A stretch of DNA of 64,000 nt. It comes from Closterium sp. Naga37s-1 (lineage: Eukaryota > Streptophyta > Zygnematophyceae > Desmidiales > Closteriaceae). This document shows positions 51,045 to 61,689 of this stretch, in pieces. The position numbers were made by a program, and so were the translations under genes. Under the pieces are notes generated by a model. It did not search any database, was not told where the DNA came from, and saw only the letters and a program-made list of their open reading frames with translations. The stretch covers positions 5,373,001 through 5,437,000 of the forward strand of contig CANJKZ010000723.1 in assembly GCA_947471745.1 (NCBI GenBank). The letters run 5' to 3'. Numbering within the stretch: position 1 is the stretch's first letter; each line of letters opens with the position of its first letter.

Positions 51045-52277
51045 GCAAGGCTTGGCGAGCGGATTCTTTGGGACTTCCATGAAGACAACGATGTCTATAA
51101 TGAGATGTGGCAGATCCCTGTGGTCCCAATGCCTAAGGAGAGGCAAGTGGCAGCAAGCATCAGCACCAAGGGTGAAGCGGTTGGTAGCAGCGACGGCGCC
51201 AACGATGGTGCCAAGAAGAACGAGTCCAAGAAGAGCAACCTCGGAGGGTCCAGCAAGTTGTGTGATCATACGGAGAGTGCAACCTTGGAGGGTCCAGCAA
51301 GTTGTGTGATCATAAGGTGGTGTAGCAGCCAAGGAGCAGCAAACGGGTGAGGATAACCCCAAGGAAGCAGCGGAGGAGGGGTACGGAGAGAGCATGTGGG
51401 GCACAATTGAGAGTGCGGCATTCTCCAATCCAACTTCGGCTACGGTGGAGTGTGATTGGCTCACCTTGGGCGAATGGGGCATCTGGCCCTGCCTATTTTG
51501 CAGCAGCTAGTGAAGGATGAGATGTATGCTGGCATACTTGTGAAGGGGGAGCCTACCGAGGTACTTGGCTCCCCGACATGCATGCAAGCCAAGTTCACCC
51601 GTTTCCCGTCCTCTAGTTCGGAGGCAACGGCTAAGGCACCGCTAAAGGAGGTGTTGATGGACGTGGTGGGCCCCTTGAATCTAGGAGCTGCTGGAGCAGA
51701 GTACTTCCTCACCATTCTCGACATCTACACCCGCATGCCTTGGGTGTATGTGCTGTCCAAGAAGAGCGACGCTGAAACGGTGAAGACCGATTGGATGCCG
51801 ATGGTGGAGTGGCAACAACAAACACCGTCTTGTGATATTGATCCGCACCGATCGAGAGGGAAGGTTCCTGAGCAAGGAGTTCTCATTGTGGCTGAAGAAG
51901 AACGGAATACGGCACTCCCTTACCATGCCATACTCCCCTGCAATGAACGGCTTCGTCGAGCGAGCCGCACAATCACGGAGACGGCACGCGGGTTGCTCAT
52001 TGAAGCCGGGTTCCATGATTACGTTTGGCCTGATTCGGTGCGGAGTGCATGTGTGGTCAAGAACAGAGCCTTGACTCATGTGGGAGCAGACAAATGGGTG
52101 CCATATGTGGAGTGAATTGGAAGGAAGCCAAAGGTGGATACGCTTCGGGTGTTCGGGTGCATGTGCATGGCGCTCGTGCCTAAGCATCTTCGGCACAACA
52201 AGCTTGGTGCCAAGGCGATATGAGCCGTGCACTTGGGCATGGCTTAAAGCAGCAAGGGAATTCAAACCCCTAATAGG
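51045..52277 (+). pseudogene. Copia L: integrase
   Basis: It resumes with the region before integrase (EMWQIPVVPMPKERQ), a degraded linker (51180-51440) and LAHLGRMGHLALPILQQLV with CMQAKFTRFP. The core VLMDVVGPLNLGAAGAEYFL holds the first Asp. A frameshift near 51830 moves RTDREGRFLSKEF, with the second Asp, and MNGFVERAAQS, with the Glu, to another frame. WPDSVRSACVVKNRALTHVG and the C-terminal part follow. Confidence 0.87.
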
Positions 52278-53328
52278 TTGACCTATGATGCACCGGGAAA
52301 TCCAGCCAAGTCTGCATTGGTCGGAGCGACACTTGTGGTTGGAGATGACGAGGAGAGTGACTACGAGGAGTGTGCCTTCGCGTTCTTCTCTCCGGTGGAG
52401 ATGCTGGGAGAACCAGCAACTCTTAAGGAGGCCTTGGAGAGTAGTGATACTGAGGAGTGGAAGAGGGCCATGGAGGGTCAGCTAAAAATCATTGAGGAGA
52501 ACGGCACGTGGGTATTGGTGGAGCTACCAGAGGGGCGTAAGGCGATTACGTCCAAGTGGATCTTCAAGATCAAGTCCGACGCCGACGGAAAATTTGAGCG
52601 CTACAAGTCTAGGCTTGTGGCCAAGGGGTACCAGCAGAAGGAGACTACAACGAGTTGTTTGCTCCTGTAGTGAAGCCGACGACGCTGCGAACCCTACTTG
52701 CGGTAATCACCATCAAAGGATGGGTGTTGAAACAAATGGATGTGACAACGAAATTTCTCAACGGCGTCCTAGACGAGGAGATCTTCATGGCGCAGCCAGA
52801 GGGGTTTGATGATGGTAGTGACAGAGTGTGGAAGCTGAAGAAGGCCCTCTATGGGGTCAAGCAAGCCCCTAGGCAGTGGTACTTGAAGCTGAACGAAGTC
52901 TTGGAGGCGATCGGCTTCACTCCCTCGACGGCCGATCATTCATTGTTCATGGTTGGCGAGGGGGAGTAGTGGAGTTTCATGGTGATCTATGTGGATGACA
53001 TCCTCATTTTCTCACCCTCCTCTGACCTTGTGAAGGAGGTGATGCTGAAGCTTCAAGACAAGTTCAAGTGCAAGACCCTTGGTGATGTGAGTTTCTACCT
53101 CGGGCTTTACATCGAGCGTGAGGTGGAAAAACGGTGCATGAGAGTGCATCAACGCAAGTACCTGGAGGCATTAGCTGCCAACTTTGGGCAGAGTGAAGGT
53201 CATGTGGCTACTCCCCTTCCCTTTGGGTTTAGGACCGACCCCACTCTACAGTGACTTCGAGGGTGCCATTGCTCTTGCTGTGAACCCTGTGTTGCATGGC
53301 CTCACAAAGAACAATCTGAAGGGGAGTT
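52278..53328 (+). pseudogene. Copia L: RT and RNase H remnant
   Basis: The first frame has EEWKRAMEGQLKIIEENGTW, KWIFKIKSDADGKFERYKSR and LVAKGYQQKE. After a frameshift comes FAPVVKPTTLRTLLAVITIK, VTTKFLNGVLDEEIFMAQPE and KALYGVKQAPRQWY. TAG at 52967-52969 separates the catalytic VIYVDDILIFS and FYLGLYIEREVEK. RNase H is reduced to GAIALAVNPVLHGLTKN, directly followed by the PPT GAAGGGGAGTT. About 400 bp of RT end and RNase H were deleted. Confidence 0.9.
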
Positions 53329-53557
53329 TGTTGGTGCAACCCCATGGTTTGCACTCGGCTTGTTATCCGTGTGTATGCATGCGTGTGGAATGGCATGAGG
53401 GCATGATTTAATATATATTTCATGCTTACAGTTGTGTGTGAATGATGAGGCATGATGTTGGATGTGTGTGTCGAGTCAATAGCGAGTTATTGCTAATCGC
53501 GTGTCACGTCGTCGTTTGCGTGTCGTGTGGGCCTTTTTTATCTTGGCGTTTGTCGAA
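53329..53557 (+). repeat. 3' LTR of L, truncated
   Basis: Begins TGTTGGTGCAACCCCATGG after the PPT and matches 29228-29460. The match ends near TTTGTCGAA, where D-family LTR sequence (ATAACTATCACAACGGGAGC) starts. Confidence 0.85.
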
Positions 53558-54477
53558 TAACTATCACAACGGGAGCTAGTCTACAGGCTAGGTACAGGGT
53601 GGGAGTGATTGTAGCGTTCGTTCCTTAGTCGTTAACTCGTGCTCGCACTACTTGCCTATTCACGGGGAAATTTGGCAAGAGTTTTAGACGCAAGAGTTCA
53701 CACAACAAAAGTTCAAATTGATTGCAACAAGATAGGCAAGATTGACTACATCAGTGCTAGCATGCAAGTCGGCTGACTGCCAGTGCAGCACGGTCGACAA
53801 CGGTCCAACACGACATGGTCAACCGCGCTCCAGCAGTGCATAGTCGCGGCTCGCCAATGCTGCAAGTCGATAGAGTGCTAACGTTGCAAGTCGACGGCGT
53901 GCCAACATGCACCCGCTGGACAGCAGCCAGGCCCTATTTTATCAGGATAAATTATCCTGGTTAATCTTGTTTCATGATAGCGTTGGGGTGCCCGTGCTGA
54001 GAAATCAGGATAACATAAAATATAGGACTGAACTTAGGTGTATGTGCACACTGAGGAATCAGGATAATGATGTACCTATAACACTGAACAACAGTACTGA
54101 AAAGTTTTACAACAAGAAAATTACCCTACACTATTTGGCCCATTAGGCGCGACACCAGCAGGAATCAAACTAGTTACCTATAGAGTGACAGCCCACCGAT
54201 TCAAACAACTAGACAACAGCCGAGCTGCACAGAGATATTAAAAAACTTACATGTTCTTATATAAGATCTGTAATGTAGCCCTGACGAATCAGGGAAACCA
54301 AATTCTCCAGCACTGAAGCCTTAGGATAAAATTTTATATTTTGGGGTACAGCCTTGATGGGTCAGGGTACCCTGAAACCAATCTGAGGGCCTGACAGCAG
54401 CGCACCTACTTCGCAGGTGCTCGCAGATGATTGGCGTGTTGTGCTTCGTCACCTGCACTGCGCACACACCAAATCTG
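53558..54477 (-). repeat. D-family LTR fragment split by a MITE
   Basis: AACGGGAGCTAGTCTACAGG to CAGCAGC (53558-53927) and, after the MITE, GCACCTACTTCGCAGGTGC to about 54477 match the first 400-450 bp of the D and G LTRs (plus-strand view). The rest of the LTR is missing where J begins. Confidence 0.78.
53928..54393. mobile_element. hAT-type MITE, TSD ACAGCAGC
   Basis: A 466-bp AT-rich insert with 8-bp terminal inverted repeats CAGGCCCT...AGGGCCTG. A perfect 8-bp duplication ACAGCAGC lies at 53920-53927 and 54394-54401. An 8-bp duplication with C-A-G-G ends is the hAT signature. ATCAGGATAA recurs near the ends (53941, 54004, 54058) with related forms at 54322, like subterminal transposase sites. 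No transposase is encoded. The segment 54146-54215, read on the minus strand, has tRNA-promoter-like boxes (TGTCTAGTTG and GTTTGATTCC). Confidence 0.92.
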
Positions 54478-54891
54478 TCAAGTTATGAAACTGTCAGGAA
54501 TTTACTTAGAAATGACAAAACAAGGAAGTTATAGCAAACCCTAATCATGCAAGGAAATAGAAATGTAACACCTAGACTAACCTAAACAACACATATAAAA
54601 TATATGTTAATCACCCCATAATCTAGGTAACGGTAGTCCTATGGAAAAAACAGCACATATCTCAGGATGGGTCTCAAGGACACACACCGTCTGAGAGCAA
54701 GCAAGGGGCCACAAGGCCAGTTCACAAGAACAAGCAAGGGTCACAAGACCAGTCCACAAGAACAAGACAAATCTCAGGGTGGAGCTCAAAATCACCACAC
54801 ACTCCGAGAGCAAGCAAGGGGCCACAAGGCCAGTCCACATGCAGATATATAGCAAATATAAGGAGATGCACGAGTACAGGACAATGCATCT
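54478..54891 (-). repeat. 3' LTR, PPT and 3' region of Copia J
   Basis: Minus-strand LTR from about 54614 to 54478. Read on the minus strand it begins TGATTAACATATATTTTATA and closely matches the K LTR. The PPT is the complement of CCCCATAATC at 54615. 54620-54891 is non-coding with two copies of GCAAGGGGCCACAAGGCCAG (about 54698 and 54813). Confidence 0.8.
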
Positions 54892-55530
54892 CTACGTAAG
54901 CAAGTGAGGACGGGCAGGCACAAGGCCAAGCTGGGTGCAGAAACGCTGGTGGTCACAAGGCGGCAATGCCTTGGTGAAGATGTTTGCAGTGTTGGCCTCA
55001 GAGACCACACGTCGGACGAGTGCCTGGCCACGCTGCTGCAACTCACGCAGAAGGAAGTAACAAAGCTGGATGTGCTTCGCCTTCCTAACCAGTCGGGGCT
55101 TCTCATACAACAGGACTGCAGACCTGTTGGTCGGCGAACAAGACTGGGGGAGATCGAGGCCGCTCACCAAGTTCGGTGCGGAGGAAAGACAGCCAGCGTA
55201 GCTCCTGAGCAGCCATGGCTGCAGCGTAAACCTCTGCCTCACAATTGGAACCGGAGACGGACAACGCCCGAGTTGACCGCCACGAAATAGCACCTGTCCT
55301 TAGGCTAAAGGAGTGCCCCTGTGTAGACCGACGTATCTTGTCGTCGTCGGGTCACGACGAGTCCGAGTAACCTGTGAGTGTTGGCTGTTTCCCTCCAAGG
55401 ACAAGTCCCATGCCTGATGTACTCGCCACATACTTGGCCACCCTCTTAGCAGCGTACTAGTGAGATGGATGTTATCACCCAACACGCAACAGAACGCGCA
55501 AGGACGCTAAGAGGGTAAGCTAGGTGCGGG
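54892..55530 (-). pseudogene. Copia J: RNase H
   Basis: Minus strand, in at least two frames. Upstream pieces contain the YVASTSGMGLVLGG-type and GHSFSLRTGAISWRSTRALS-type segments. The frame 55293-54892 encodes KAKHIQLCYFLLRELQQRGQ, VVSEANTANIFTKALPPCD and LGLVPARPHLLT, the conserved Copia end. A frameshift near 55290 and changes in the catalytic segments make it inactive. Confidence 0.8.
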
Positions 55531-56394
55531 CGAGTACAGGTCATCAGCTACATAAGACAACGCACCAGCTCAGGATATGGACCACCAGGCTCAAATGACT
55601 CGTCCGAAGATGGAGCCAAGAGCCCATGATCCACAGCAAGAGGAGTGAGTTGTACCTTGGAGAACGAGAAGCAATACTGCATGAAGGTCTGCTCGACCAT
55701 ATGCGACCGAGTCAGCGTAATGGTGCGAGCTGCCCTGTCCCTGGAGATTTGCAGGCCAAGGTAGTGCTGCAGCTCACCAAGGTTAGTGCAAGTGTGTCTC
55801 CTCTGCAGTTCCTCCTTCACGGAGGCCAGCGCACGTCGGTCGTGAGTGGCGAAGACCAGGTCGTCAACGTAGACCAGGACAAAGAATGGGGTCGAGCCAC
55901 GGCGGGCGAACAGCGATGGGTCGGCAGACGACGGAAAGAAGTCAAGCGCTGCAAGAGTCATACGTAGTGTGTCGTGCCACTCGTGTGGAGCCTGGCGCAG
56001 GCCGTAGACCGGTCGACGCAGCTGCCACTGGGTCCCAAGCGGGAAAGAACCAGTGAAGCCAGGCCAGCGACGCAGCCAGATCTGCTCGTGCAGGCTCCCC
56101 TGAAGGAACGCAGTTGAAAAGTCCAAGTAGTGCAACTCATAGTTTCGTTGGGCTGCTATATGCAGCAATACCCGAAGAGTAGTCATCTTCTGGGTGGGAG
56201 CGAAGGTCTGGAAGAAGTCTACCCCCTCTCGCTGACTGAAGCCTCTTACCACATAGCGCGCCTTGAACACAGGTAGTGATCCAGGCGACCGCTTCACCTT
56301 GTAGAGCCATCGGCCACTGGCGACGTTCGTCCCAGGTGGCGGGACTGCGTCGATGTAAGTGCATGTTGGACCTATAAGATGCCATCTATGCCTC
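55531..56394 (-). pseudogene. Copia J: reverse transcriptase
   Basis: A 283-residue open frame: CTYIDAVPPPGTNVASGRWL, KVKRSPGSLPVFKARYVVRG, LDFSTAFLQGSLHEQIWLR, VYGLRQAPHEWHDTLRMTL and the catalytic VYVDDLVFATH, then LGLQISRDRAARTITLTRSH. It ends at a stop in CLM-stop-LMTCTRPDL (55548-55550). The polymerase core is intact, but upstream and downstream domains are missing or shifted. Confidence 0.92.
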
Positions 56395-56894
56395 CTCAAC
56401 TGCTATCCAGTACGAAGCACATGGTCCCGAGACCGCCTCGGCGTGAGTGTGAGGGATCGAGATGTCAAGGGTGACTGGATCCCCCTCAAGGGCAAACATG
56501 GCGCAGAGATGAAAAACAACAGCCGCCAGGAAACCAAGCTCAAATAGCCTGTCCTCTAGGACCTTTAGGGGAAATACAGGAGCACCCCCCAGAGGACGGA
56601 GAACTAGCAGGGCCACTCTCCGGGTTAGTAGCGTAGTCAAGGCGGTGGGAAGAGGCAAAGCCAACGACAGTGGTAACATGTGCTGAGACAGACGATAGAG
56701 GTGCAGTCGGGTGAGCGACCAACGCGGAAAAAACACGGGAGACGACAGGACGGGAGGCACGGAGGCAGTTGGACAACTGGTCGTATAACACGTGAGCGAC
56801 GACTCTGGAGGCTGTGGGAGGACAGGGTGAAGGTGGAGCACGGGAGCGGAGAACAAGGTGAAACGGACCGTCTGCACGGTAACGGGGGGCGACT
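56395..56894 (-). pseudogene. Copia J: linker before RT, truncated by M
   Basis: The minus strand matches K at 46660-47180 (YRADGPFHLVLRSRAPP, VVSRVFSALVAHPTAPLSS and APVFPLKVLEDRLFELGFLA) in two alternating frames. Homology stops at 56894 exactly where the LTR of M begins. The 5' part of J is not found beyond M. Confidence 0.83.
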
Positions 56895-57635
56895 TGTTGG
56901 ATGCACGTCATTCTGAGTGCATGTCATCCTAGTATCCTGCCGAGTGCTCGTGACATCTGTACTTGCATTATTTGCATGGGCACAAATCATTATGCATGGC
57001 TGTTCGACATGATCCCTGTGTTTACATGCTTTATCACGCAGGAGAAATCCAGAGCTTTCCAACGATACCAAGATCGCCTTATTCCGACCAAGATTGCCCA
57101 AGTTACTAGATTTTTTAGTTCTGGAAATTCTATCTCATTTGAGATGTTATTTACATTGGGCGATTATTGGGACATGACTATAAAGGGATCTTTGGTTGGG
57201 TGGTTAGGAAGGCAACTTGGGGTGGCTATAAGTTTCTAGCCTGGGTTGCAAATGTTGCAACACCTAGGCAAAATCCAACTAGTTTGGATCTTGCATGTGA
57301 CACCTCAAGGACCTCATGATGAGGGTCGCATTTTTGCTGCTAGGAAGGTTCCAACCTTCCTTCCCTAGCTCTTGGAGAACCCCTTCCCTCTCACGGTTCT
57401 CTTGGAGTCAACAACTCCAACTTTCTATGCATTAAAGTTTGTACTTCCTCCACCATCCTTGTCATGCAGTTGCTGAACGTTTTCAGCTGGTTCTCACTCT
57501 CTAGACCATTTATTTCAGTGATTCAAGTTGGAGATGGTAGCTAAGTCTATGGCGCACAATCCGACCAAGCGGATTTGCATTTAGTTGAGTAATGAATTCG
57601 TCGTACATTCTCAAAGTGACAGATCCTGAGCAACA
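56895..57635 (+). repeat. 5' LTR of Copia M
   Basis: 741 bp, TGTTGGATGCACGTCATTC to GATCCTGAGCAACA. It shares long blocks with the copies at 59718 and 60790 (GGAGAAATCCAGAGCTTTCC, AACGATACCAAGATCGCC). It is shorter than they are by about 30 bp. Confidence 0.9.
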
Positions 57636-57637
57636 AG

Positions 57638-57650
57638 TGGTATCAGAGCG
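57638..57650 (+). other. PBS of Copia M
   Basis: TGGTATCAGAGCG begins two bases after the LTR, an exact match to the plant initiator-Met tRNA complement. It is the only exact one among the Copia elements here besides the TRIM. Confidence 0.9.
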
Positions 57651-57871
57651 GGTAGTCAAATTTGAGACGATGAATCATCATGAATTCTCAACCAATGTTG
57701 ACTCGTGAGACCATTTTCTAGTAGCTCAACTTGCGAGCTTTCGAATGTTGGTCGAATCACGTTCTTATTATAAGTATTTAGTCCGTGATGACGATTTTTG
57801 TAACCTCGAAATTTCTGGCCGAATCTTGTACAAGCGATTTCTCAAGTTTCCACCGTTCATAATGCCTCAAT

Positions 57872-59345
57872 ATGACTGTAACGGACTCCAGAGGAGCTAA
57901 TGGCGAGATGGCTGGAGCAAGAGAGGCTGGAGAACAAGGGGGAGTTGCTGGTGGTGGAGTGGGGACTCACCAACCAGCCAACCCTACGCTACGTACTTCT
58001 TCTACACCATCTCCTACTACCGTGGATCCCGCGAAGGCGTTCTCTATTGAGAAATTCATGGGGGAGGACTACGAGCACTGGAGCTTCCGCATGAGGCTGA
58101 TGTACACCCAGTACAAGCTACTGAACCTGGTGGAGGGGAAGGAGAAGATGCCTGAGGCCGCGGAGCTGAAAGGAGCATGGATGGAGCGAACGTTCGACAC
58201 GTACATGCTCATGGTGCAAGCGGTTGGCGGACGAAAAGTTGACCACATCAAGGACCTCTTGGGTGATCCATAGTGTGGCCCCAAGGCTTGGAGGAAGCTT
58301 CTGGATGTGCACTCACCGACACATGCTACCGGCATCGTGCTACTCGCGCGGCGGCTGCGCGACATCAAGTTCGTTGATGGAGAGCCGATGCAACCGGTGT
58401 TGGATGAGATGCGGGACATCTTCACGAAGCTCCAAGGCGGCGGTGTGGTGTACCCGGAGCTCGCGCAATGCGTGGAGATCGTGATACGGCTGCCGGAGTC
58501 GTGGTCTGCCCTTGCGATCAACCTCAACTCTCAACAGCCCCAGTGGAGCGTGGATTACATTCGCGCGCGCATCCTAGAGGACAACTTGCGGCGGCGGAGT
58601 GTGGAGCGCTCGGAGGAGGGGGCTGGCTATGGAGTTGGAGGTGGAAAGAGTGGCTTCAAGAAGAAGTGGAAGGGCAAAAATAAGGACAACCTTAAGGAGG
58701 ATGGCGGCGAGGGTCAAGGGGAGGTATGCTTCTACTGCAAGAAGCGCGGACATCGTTGGCGGAAGTGCTACCAACGACCCAAGGATTGGACCCCACCTTC
58801 TTCAAGCAACCAGTGTGGTGGCACGAGGAGTGGGGGAGTCATGGGAGCTAGTGGAGAGGAGAAGGAGGAGGAGAAAGGCGGCAAATGTGAGGAGCGGAAG
58901 GCCGGGTTCTTCTTCTTCTTCGTAAACGAAGGCGCAACCGACCTTGCTATGGCTACCAAGGTTCTCCTACACCCCCTCACCCATTGGGTGATTGACTCCG
59001 GGAGCTCTTGGCACATGACTCCTCGTTCGGACCTACTCGATGAAATTCAGCCCGCACCCATCTCTACAGTCACATCCGCGACGGGCGCCAAGGCCAAGGT
59101 CATGGGCATGGGATGCGCCAAGTTCATGGGAGCGGATGGAGAGCTCGTGGGGCTGAAGAACGTGCTATGGGTGCCGGACTTGTGCGCGAACCTGATTTCT
59201 ACCGGCCGGTTGGGAGATGCGGGTGTGAACACCGAGACGTTTGGCTCGGAGCGCTATCATGCCTACAACGATGAGCGCCTTATTTGGGACCTGCAGTGGA
59301 AGGGAGATGTCCACACGCGCATGTGGCAGATCCCGATCCTTGGCG
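57872..59345 (+). pseudogene. Copia M: gag and protease
   Basis: It starts with ATG at 57872 (MTVTDSRGANGEMAG). The gag domain has EKFMGEDYEHWSFRMRLMYT-like sequence, LLNLVEGKEKMPEAAELKG and, after TAG at 58271-58273, KAWRKLLDVHSPTHATGIVL and VVYPELAQCVEIVIRLPESW. An intact zinc knuckle CFYCKKRGHRWRKC follows, then an acidic/Lys stretch. The protease site is HWVIDSGSSWHMTPRSDLLD, and LVGLKNVLWVPDLCANLIST comes next. A frameshift near 59345 ends the frame. Confidence 0.9.
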
Positions 59346-59717
59346 GAAATCGGACAAGGCGGCAGCCGCGGCATCTATGGAGGAGAGCGCCACCGTGAAG
59401 GAGCAGCATGGTGTGCAAGGAGAGGAGCTGATTGGAGGAAGCGCGGCGGTAAAGGCGTCGGCTACCTCTGGCCAAGCGGATTGGGAGACTTGGCATCGAC
59501 GGCTCGCACACGTGGCTGTTTCCACATTGGAGGTGATGCACAAGGAGAAGTGCGTGCATGGGCTGCAACTGCAAGGAGATGGCGTTTCCGTTGGCAGCTG
59601 CAAGACGTGCATGCAAAACAAGTTTGCACGGTTCCCGTTTCCACGTGCGGAGGGATCAGCGAAGGCGCCATTGGAGGTGGTGCACATGGACCTGGTGGGT
59701 CCTATGAGGACTTAGGG
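59346..59717 (+). pseudogene. Copia M: integrase N-terminal part
   Basis: Frame 59284-59715 from about 59346: ETWHRRLAHVAVSTLEVMHK, CKTCMQNKFARFPFPRAEGS and VVHMDLVGPMRT, holding the zinc-binding residues and the first catalytic Asp. It is interrupted at 59717 by the solo LTR. Confidence 0.88.
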
Positions 59718-60489
59718 TGTTGGATGCACGTCATACTGAGTGCATGTCATCCTAACGTCCTGCCGAGTGCTCGTGCTATTCATTCGTGCATTGTTTGCAT
59801 GAGCATATGTCATTGTGCATGGCTGTTGGATATTTTCATCTCTGTGTTTTTCTCCAAGTTTAAATGCTTGATCATGCAGGAGAAATCCAGAGCTTTCCAA
59901 CGATACCAAGATCACCTTATTCCGACCAAGATCGCCCAAGTTACAAGATTTCCAAGACTTGGATTTCTTATTACCTTTTGGGGTTATATCCAATTTGGGT
60001 GATTACTTGGGACATGACTATAAAGAGATCTTTGTTTGGGTGGTTAGGGAAGGCAACCTTGACTTTTGGATTGGAGTGGCTAGAAGCTTCTAGCATGGGT
60101 TGCAAATGTTGCAACACCTAGGCAAAATCCAACTAGATTGGATTTTGCATGTGACACCTCAAGGACCTCATGATGAGGGTTGCATCCTTGCTGCTAGGAA
60201 GGTTCCTACCATCCTTCCCTAGCTCTTGGGGAACCCCTTCCCTCTCATGGTTCTCTTGGAGTCCCCAACTCCAGCTTTCTATCCTCTAATGTTTGTACTT
60301 CCTCCACCATTCTAGTCATGCGGCTGCTGGACGTTTCTAAGTCGTTCTCACTCTAAAGACCATCTTAACAACTGATTCAACTTGGAGATGGTAGCTAAGC
60401 CTAAGGCGCAACAATCTACCGAGCGGATTTGCGTTTAGTTGAGAAATAAGTTCGTCGTAAGCTCTCAAAGTGACGGATCCTGAACAACA
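59718..60489 (+). mobile_element. Solo LTR of the M family, TSD TAGGG
   Basis: 772 bp, TGTTGGATGCACGTCATAC to GATCCTGAACAACA, with a perfect duplication TAGGG at 59713-59717 and 60490-60494. It closely resembles the 3' LTR of M, so a second element of the same family jumped into M and then recombined to a solo LTR. Confidence 0.93.
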
Positions 60490-60789
60490 TAGGGGACAGG
60501 GGGGGTGCTGTACTTCCTCACCATGGTGGACGAATGGAGCCGTTTCACGTGGGCACGTCCCTTGTCCAAGAAGAGCGATGCTACAGCAGTGAAGGCTAGC
60601 AAGCAGGCGGCAGATTTTCTCACCAAGAGACTTCCCGAGAGTGCACATTGGAAGTGTGCAAAGATGTGTGTGGCATGGCATTGCACTAGTGTGGGCAGCA
60701 GTGTCATCAGTGCATATGTGATTGTGTGCATGAGCGTTTGCATGTGTGTGAGTGTGTGTGCATGCAGTCTGTTAGTGTGAGGGGGAGTT
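60490..60789 (+). pseudogene. Copia M: integrase piece fused to RNase H end, and PPT
   Basis: It encodes LYFLTMVDEWSRFTWARPLS and KKSDATAVKA (integrase), then abruptly SKQAADFLTKRLPESAHWKC, the terminal motif of Copia RNase H. The joint near 60600 reflects deletion of the catalytic integrase half, RT and most of RNase H. GTGTGAGGGGGAGTT (60775-60789) is the PPT. Confidence 0.87.
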
Positions 60790-61557
60790 TGTTGGATGCA
60801 CGTCATTTTGAGTGCATGTCATCCTAACGTCCTGTCGAGTGCTCGTGCTATTCATGCGTGCATTGTTTGCATTAGCATATGTCATTATGCATGGCTGTTG
60901 GATATTTTCATCTCTGTGTTTTTCTCCAAGTTTAAATGCTTGATCATGCAGGAGAAATCCATAGCTTTCCAACGATACCAAGATCGCCTTATTCCGACCA
61001 AGATCGCCCAAGTTACAAGATTTCCAAGACTTGGATTTCTTATTACCTTTTAGGGTTATATCTAATTTTGGTGATTACTTGGTCATGACTATCAAGGGAT
61101 CTTTGGTTGGGTGGTTAGGACAACTTTGACTTTTGGATTGGGGTGGCTAGAAGTTTCTAGCATGGGTTGCAAATGTTGCAACACCTAGGCAAAATCCAAC
61201 TAGATTGGATTTTGCATGTGACACCTCAAGGACCTCATGATGAGGGTTGCATCCTTGCTGCTAGGAAGGTTCCTACCATCCTTCCCTAGCTCTTGGAGAA
61301 CCCCTTCCCTCTCATGGTTCTCTTGTAGGTTCCCAACTCAAACTCTCTATGCCCTAATGCTTGTACTTCCTCCACCATTCTAGTAATGCGGCTGCTGGAC
61401 GTTTTTACATGGTTCTCACTTTTTAGACCATCTTAACAACTGATTCAACTTGGAGATGGTAGCTGAGCCTAAGGCGCACAATCCTACCAAGCGGATTTGC
61501 GTTTAGTTGAGAAATGAGTTCGTCGTAAGCTCTCAAAGTGACGGATCCTGAACAACA
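60790..61557 (+). repeat. 3' LTR of Copia M
   Basis: 768 bp, TGTTGGATGCACGTCATTT to GATCCTGAACAACA. It is closer to the solo copy at 59718 than to the 5' LTR. Confidence 0.9.
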
Positions 61558-61689
61558 GGCCCCCGTGCAGGTCGACCAACCCCGTCGACCAGCTCGCCCA
61601 CTACTACAGGTCGGCTGCTCCCCTCACACCCGGCCACGAAGTCGGCTCCGCCCAAGCGAGGATGGGGTCTAACACAACTCCCGTTGACA
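61558..61689 (-). repeat. D-family LTR terminal fragment
   Basis: GTCGACC-rich sequence, then CTCCGCCCAAGCGAGGATGG and the end CTCCCGTTGACA, matching 10250-10303. A further LTR of the same family begins at once at 61690. Confidence 0.8.

Larger units (their letters stand above)
48774..53557 (+). mobile_element. Copia LTR retrotransposon L, decayed
   Basis: A plus-strand Copia with gag, protease, integrase and RT, part of RNase H, a PPT and the first 230 bp of its 3' LTR. No 5' LTR or PBS is present. It is less GC-rich and its proteins are more like typical plant Copia than A/B/F. Solo LTR iii interrupts it at 50190-51044. Several frameshifts break every domain. Confidence 0.9.
56895..61557 (+). 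mobile_element. Copia LTR retrotransposon M, internally deleted
   Basis: A plus-strand element with 5' LTR (56895-57635), PBS, gag, protease, partial integrase, PPT and 3' LTR (60790-61557). A deletion joins the integrase to the last residues of RNase H, removing all of RT. A second copy of its LTR is inserted inside the integrase (59718-60489, TSD TAGGG). The outer flanks CGACT and GGCCC do not match, so either the ends were rearranged or the two LTRs come from different copies. Confidence 0.88.
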
